This document shows positions 5,749 through 5,909 of a stretch of 5,909 bases of DNA, one piece after another (position 1 is the stretch's first letter; each line of letters starts with the position of its first letter). The DNA is taken from contig JAJXZC010000291.1 of NCBI GenBank assembly GCA_021780275.1, forward strand, positions 1 through 5,909. Reading direction: 5' to 3'. The DNA comes from Pseudomonadota bacterium (GTDB lineage: Bacteria > Pseudomonadota > Alphaproteobacteria > Parvibaculales > Parvibaculaceae). The notes beneath the pieces were generated by a model. It was not told the origin of the DNA. It worked only from the letters and a program-made list of their open reading frames with translations, and searched no databases. The position numbers were made by a program, and so were the translations under genes.

Positions 5749-5909
5749 ATGGGCATGGATGTGTTCAAATCCGATGCGCTTGCGAATAAATCAATACTTG
5801 TTACGGGCGGGGGGAGCGGTCTCGGTCGAGAGGTGTCGAAGGCGCTTGCCGCGAAGGGTGCGACCATTCACATCTGCGGGCGTCGCGCCAATATGCTGGA
5901 AGAATCTGC
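5749..5909 (+). CDS. SDR oxidoreductase, 2,4-dienoyl-CoA reductase/PECR-like (3' end cut by window edge)
   Basis: The first 53 residues of a second short-chain dehydrogenase, transcribed away from the operon. Seen: an N-terminal FKSDALANKSILVTGG, the dinucleotide-binding motif TGGGSGLG at residues 19-26, and HICGRR (41-46) after the second strand; the Arg pair there suggests NADP(H). The FKSDAL lead followed by the glycine motif resembles 2,4-dienoyl-CoA reductases and trans-2-enoyl-CoA reductases of the SDR class, but the catalytic region is outside the window, so the assignment beyond SDR is tentative. The ATG at 5749 has GGAGGGAG at 5733-5740, a good distance upstream; an in-frame ATG at 5755 is a weaker alternative. 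Its divergent position next to the operon suggests shared control and a role in the same pathway, for example reducing an unsaturated acyl-CoA intermediate (inference). Confidence 0.88.
   Translation, partial: MGMDVFKSDALANKSILVTGGGSGLGREVSKALAAKGATIHICGRRANMLEES

Noticed and set aside
5741..5909. ATG at 5741 as the start of the rightward gene
   Set aside because: It is in a different frame from the SDR sequence, gives a featureless product, and overlaps the end of the purine-rich ribosome binding site, which is placed for the ATG at 5749.

Overview
The window is about 60% GC and tightly packed. It looks like the chromosome of a high-GC proteobacterium. An alphaproteobacterium of the Hyphomicrobiales/Bradyrhizobium kind is the most natural guess, from protein style and codon use, but no taxonomic marker is present. 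There is no RNA gene, mobile element, CRISPR array or large repeat.

Six genes run leftward on the minus strand as one probable operon. In transcription order they are: an HMG-CoA-synthase-like protein fused to an OB-fold (DUF35-type) domain (5621-4194); an SCP-x-type thiolase (4190-2991); a small MaoC-type enoyl-CoA hydratase (2978-2526); a CitE-type CoA-ester lyase (2529-1660); an acyl-CoA dehydrogenase (1644-466); and an SDR dehydrogenase cut by the left edge (457-1). Gaps are 3, 12, -4, 15 and 8 bases, so co-transcription and partly coupled translation are very likely. Two of the six genes start at TTG. A 127-base intergenic region (5622-5748) separates the operon from a divergent second SDR gene (5749 to the right edge). 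It holds overlapping divergent promoter candidates and imperfect palindromes.

Together the genes form a CoA-thioester catabolic module. The acyl-CoA dehydrogenase would introduce a double bond, the MaoC protein would hydrate it, the SDR would oxidise the 3-hydroxyacyl-CoA, and the thiolase would cleave the 3-ketoacyl-CoA. The CitE-like lyase offers a second C-C cleavage route, retro-Claisen cleavage of a 3-hydroxy dicarboxyl-type CoA ester. This fits a branched, cyclic or dicarboxylic acid better than a plain fatty acid. The substrate cannot be read from the sequence, and no CoA ligase, CoA transferase, transporter or regulator lies inside the window.

The most unusual gene is the fusion protein. 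Its zinc-ribbon segment keeps its surrounding sequence but has lost all its cysteines, and its thiolase-fold active site departs from that of true HMG-CoA synthases.
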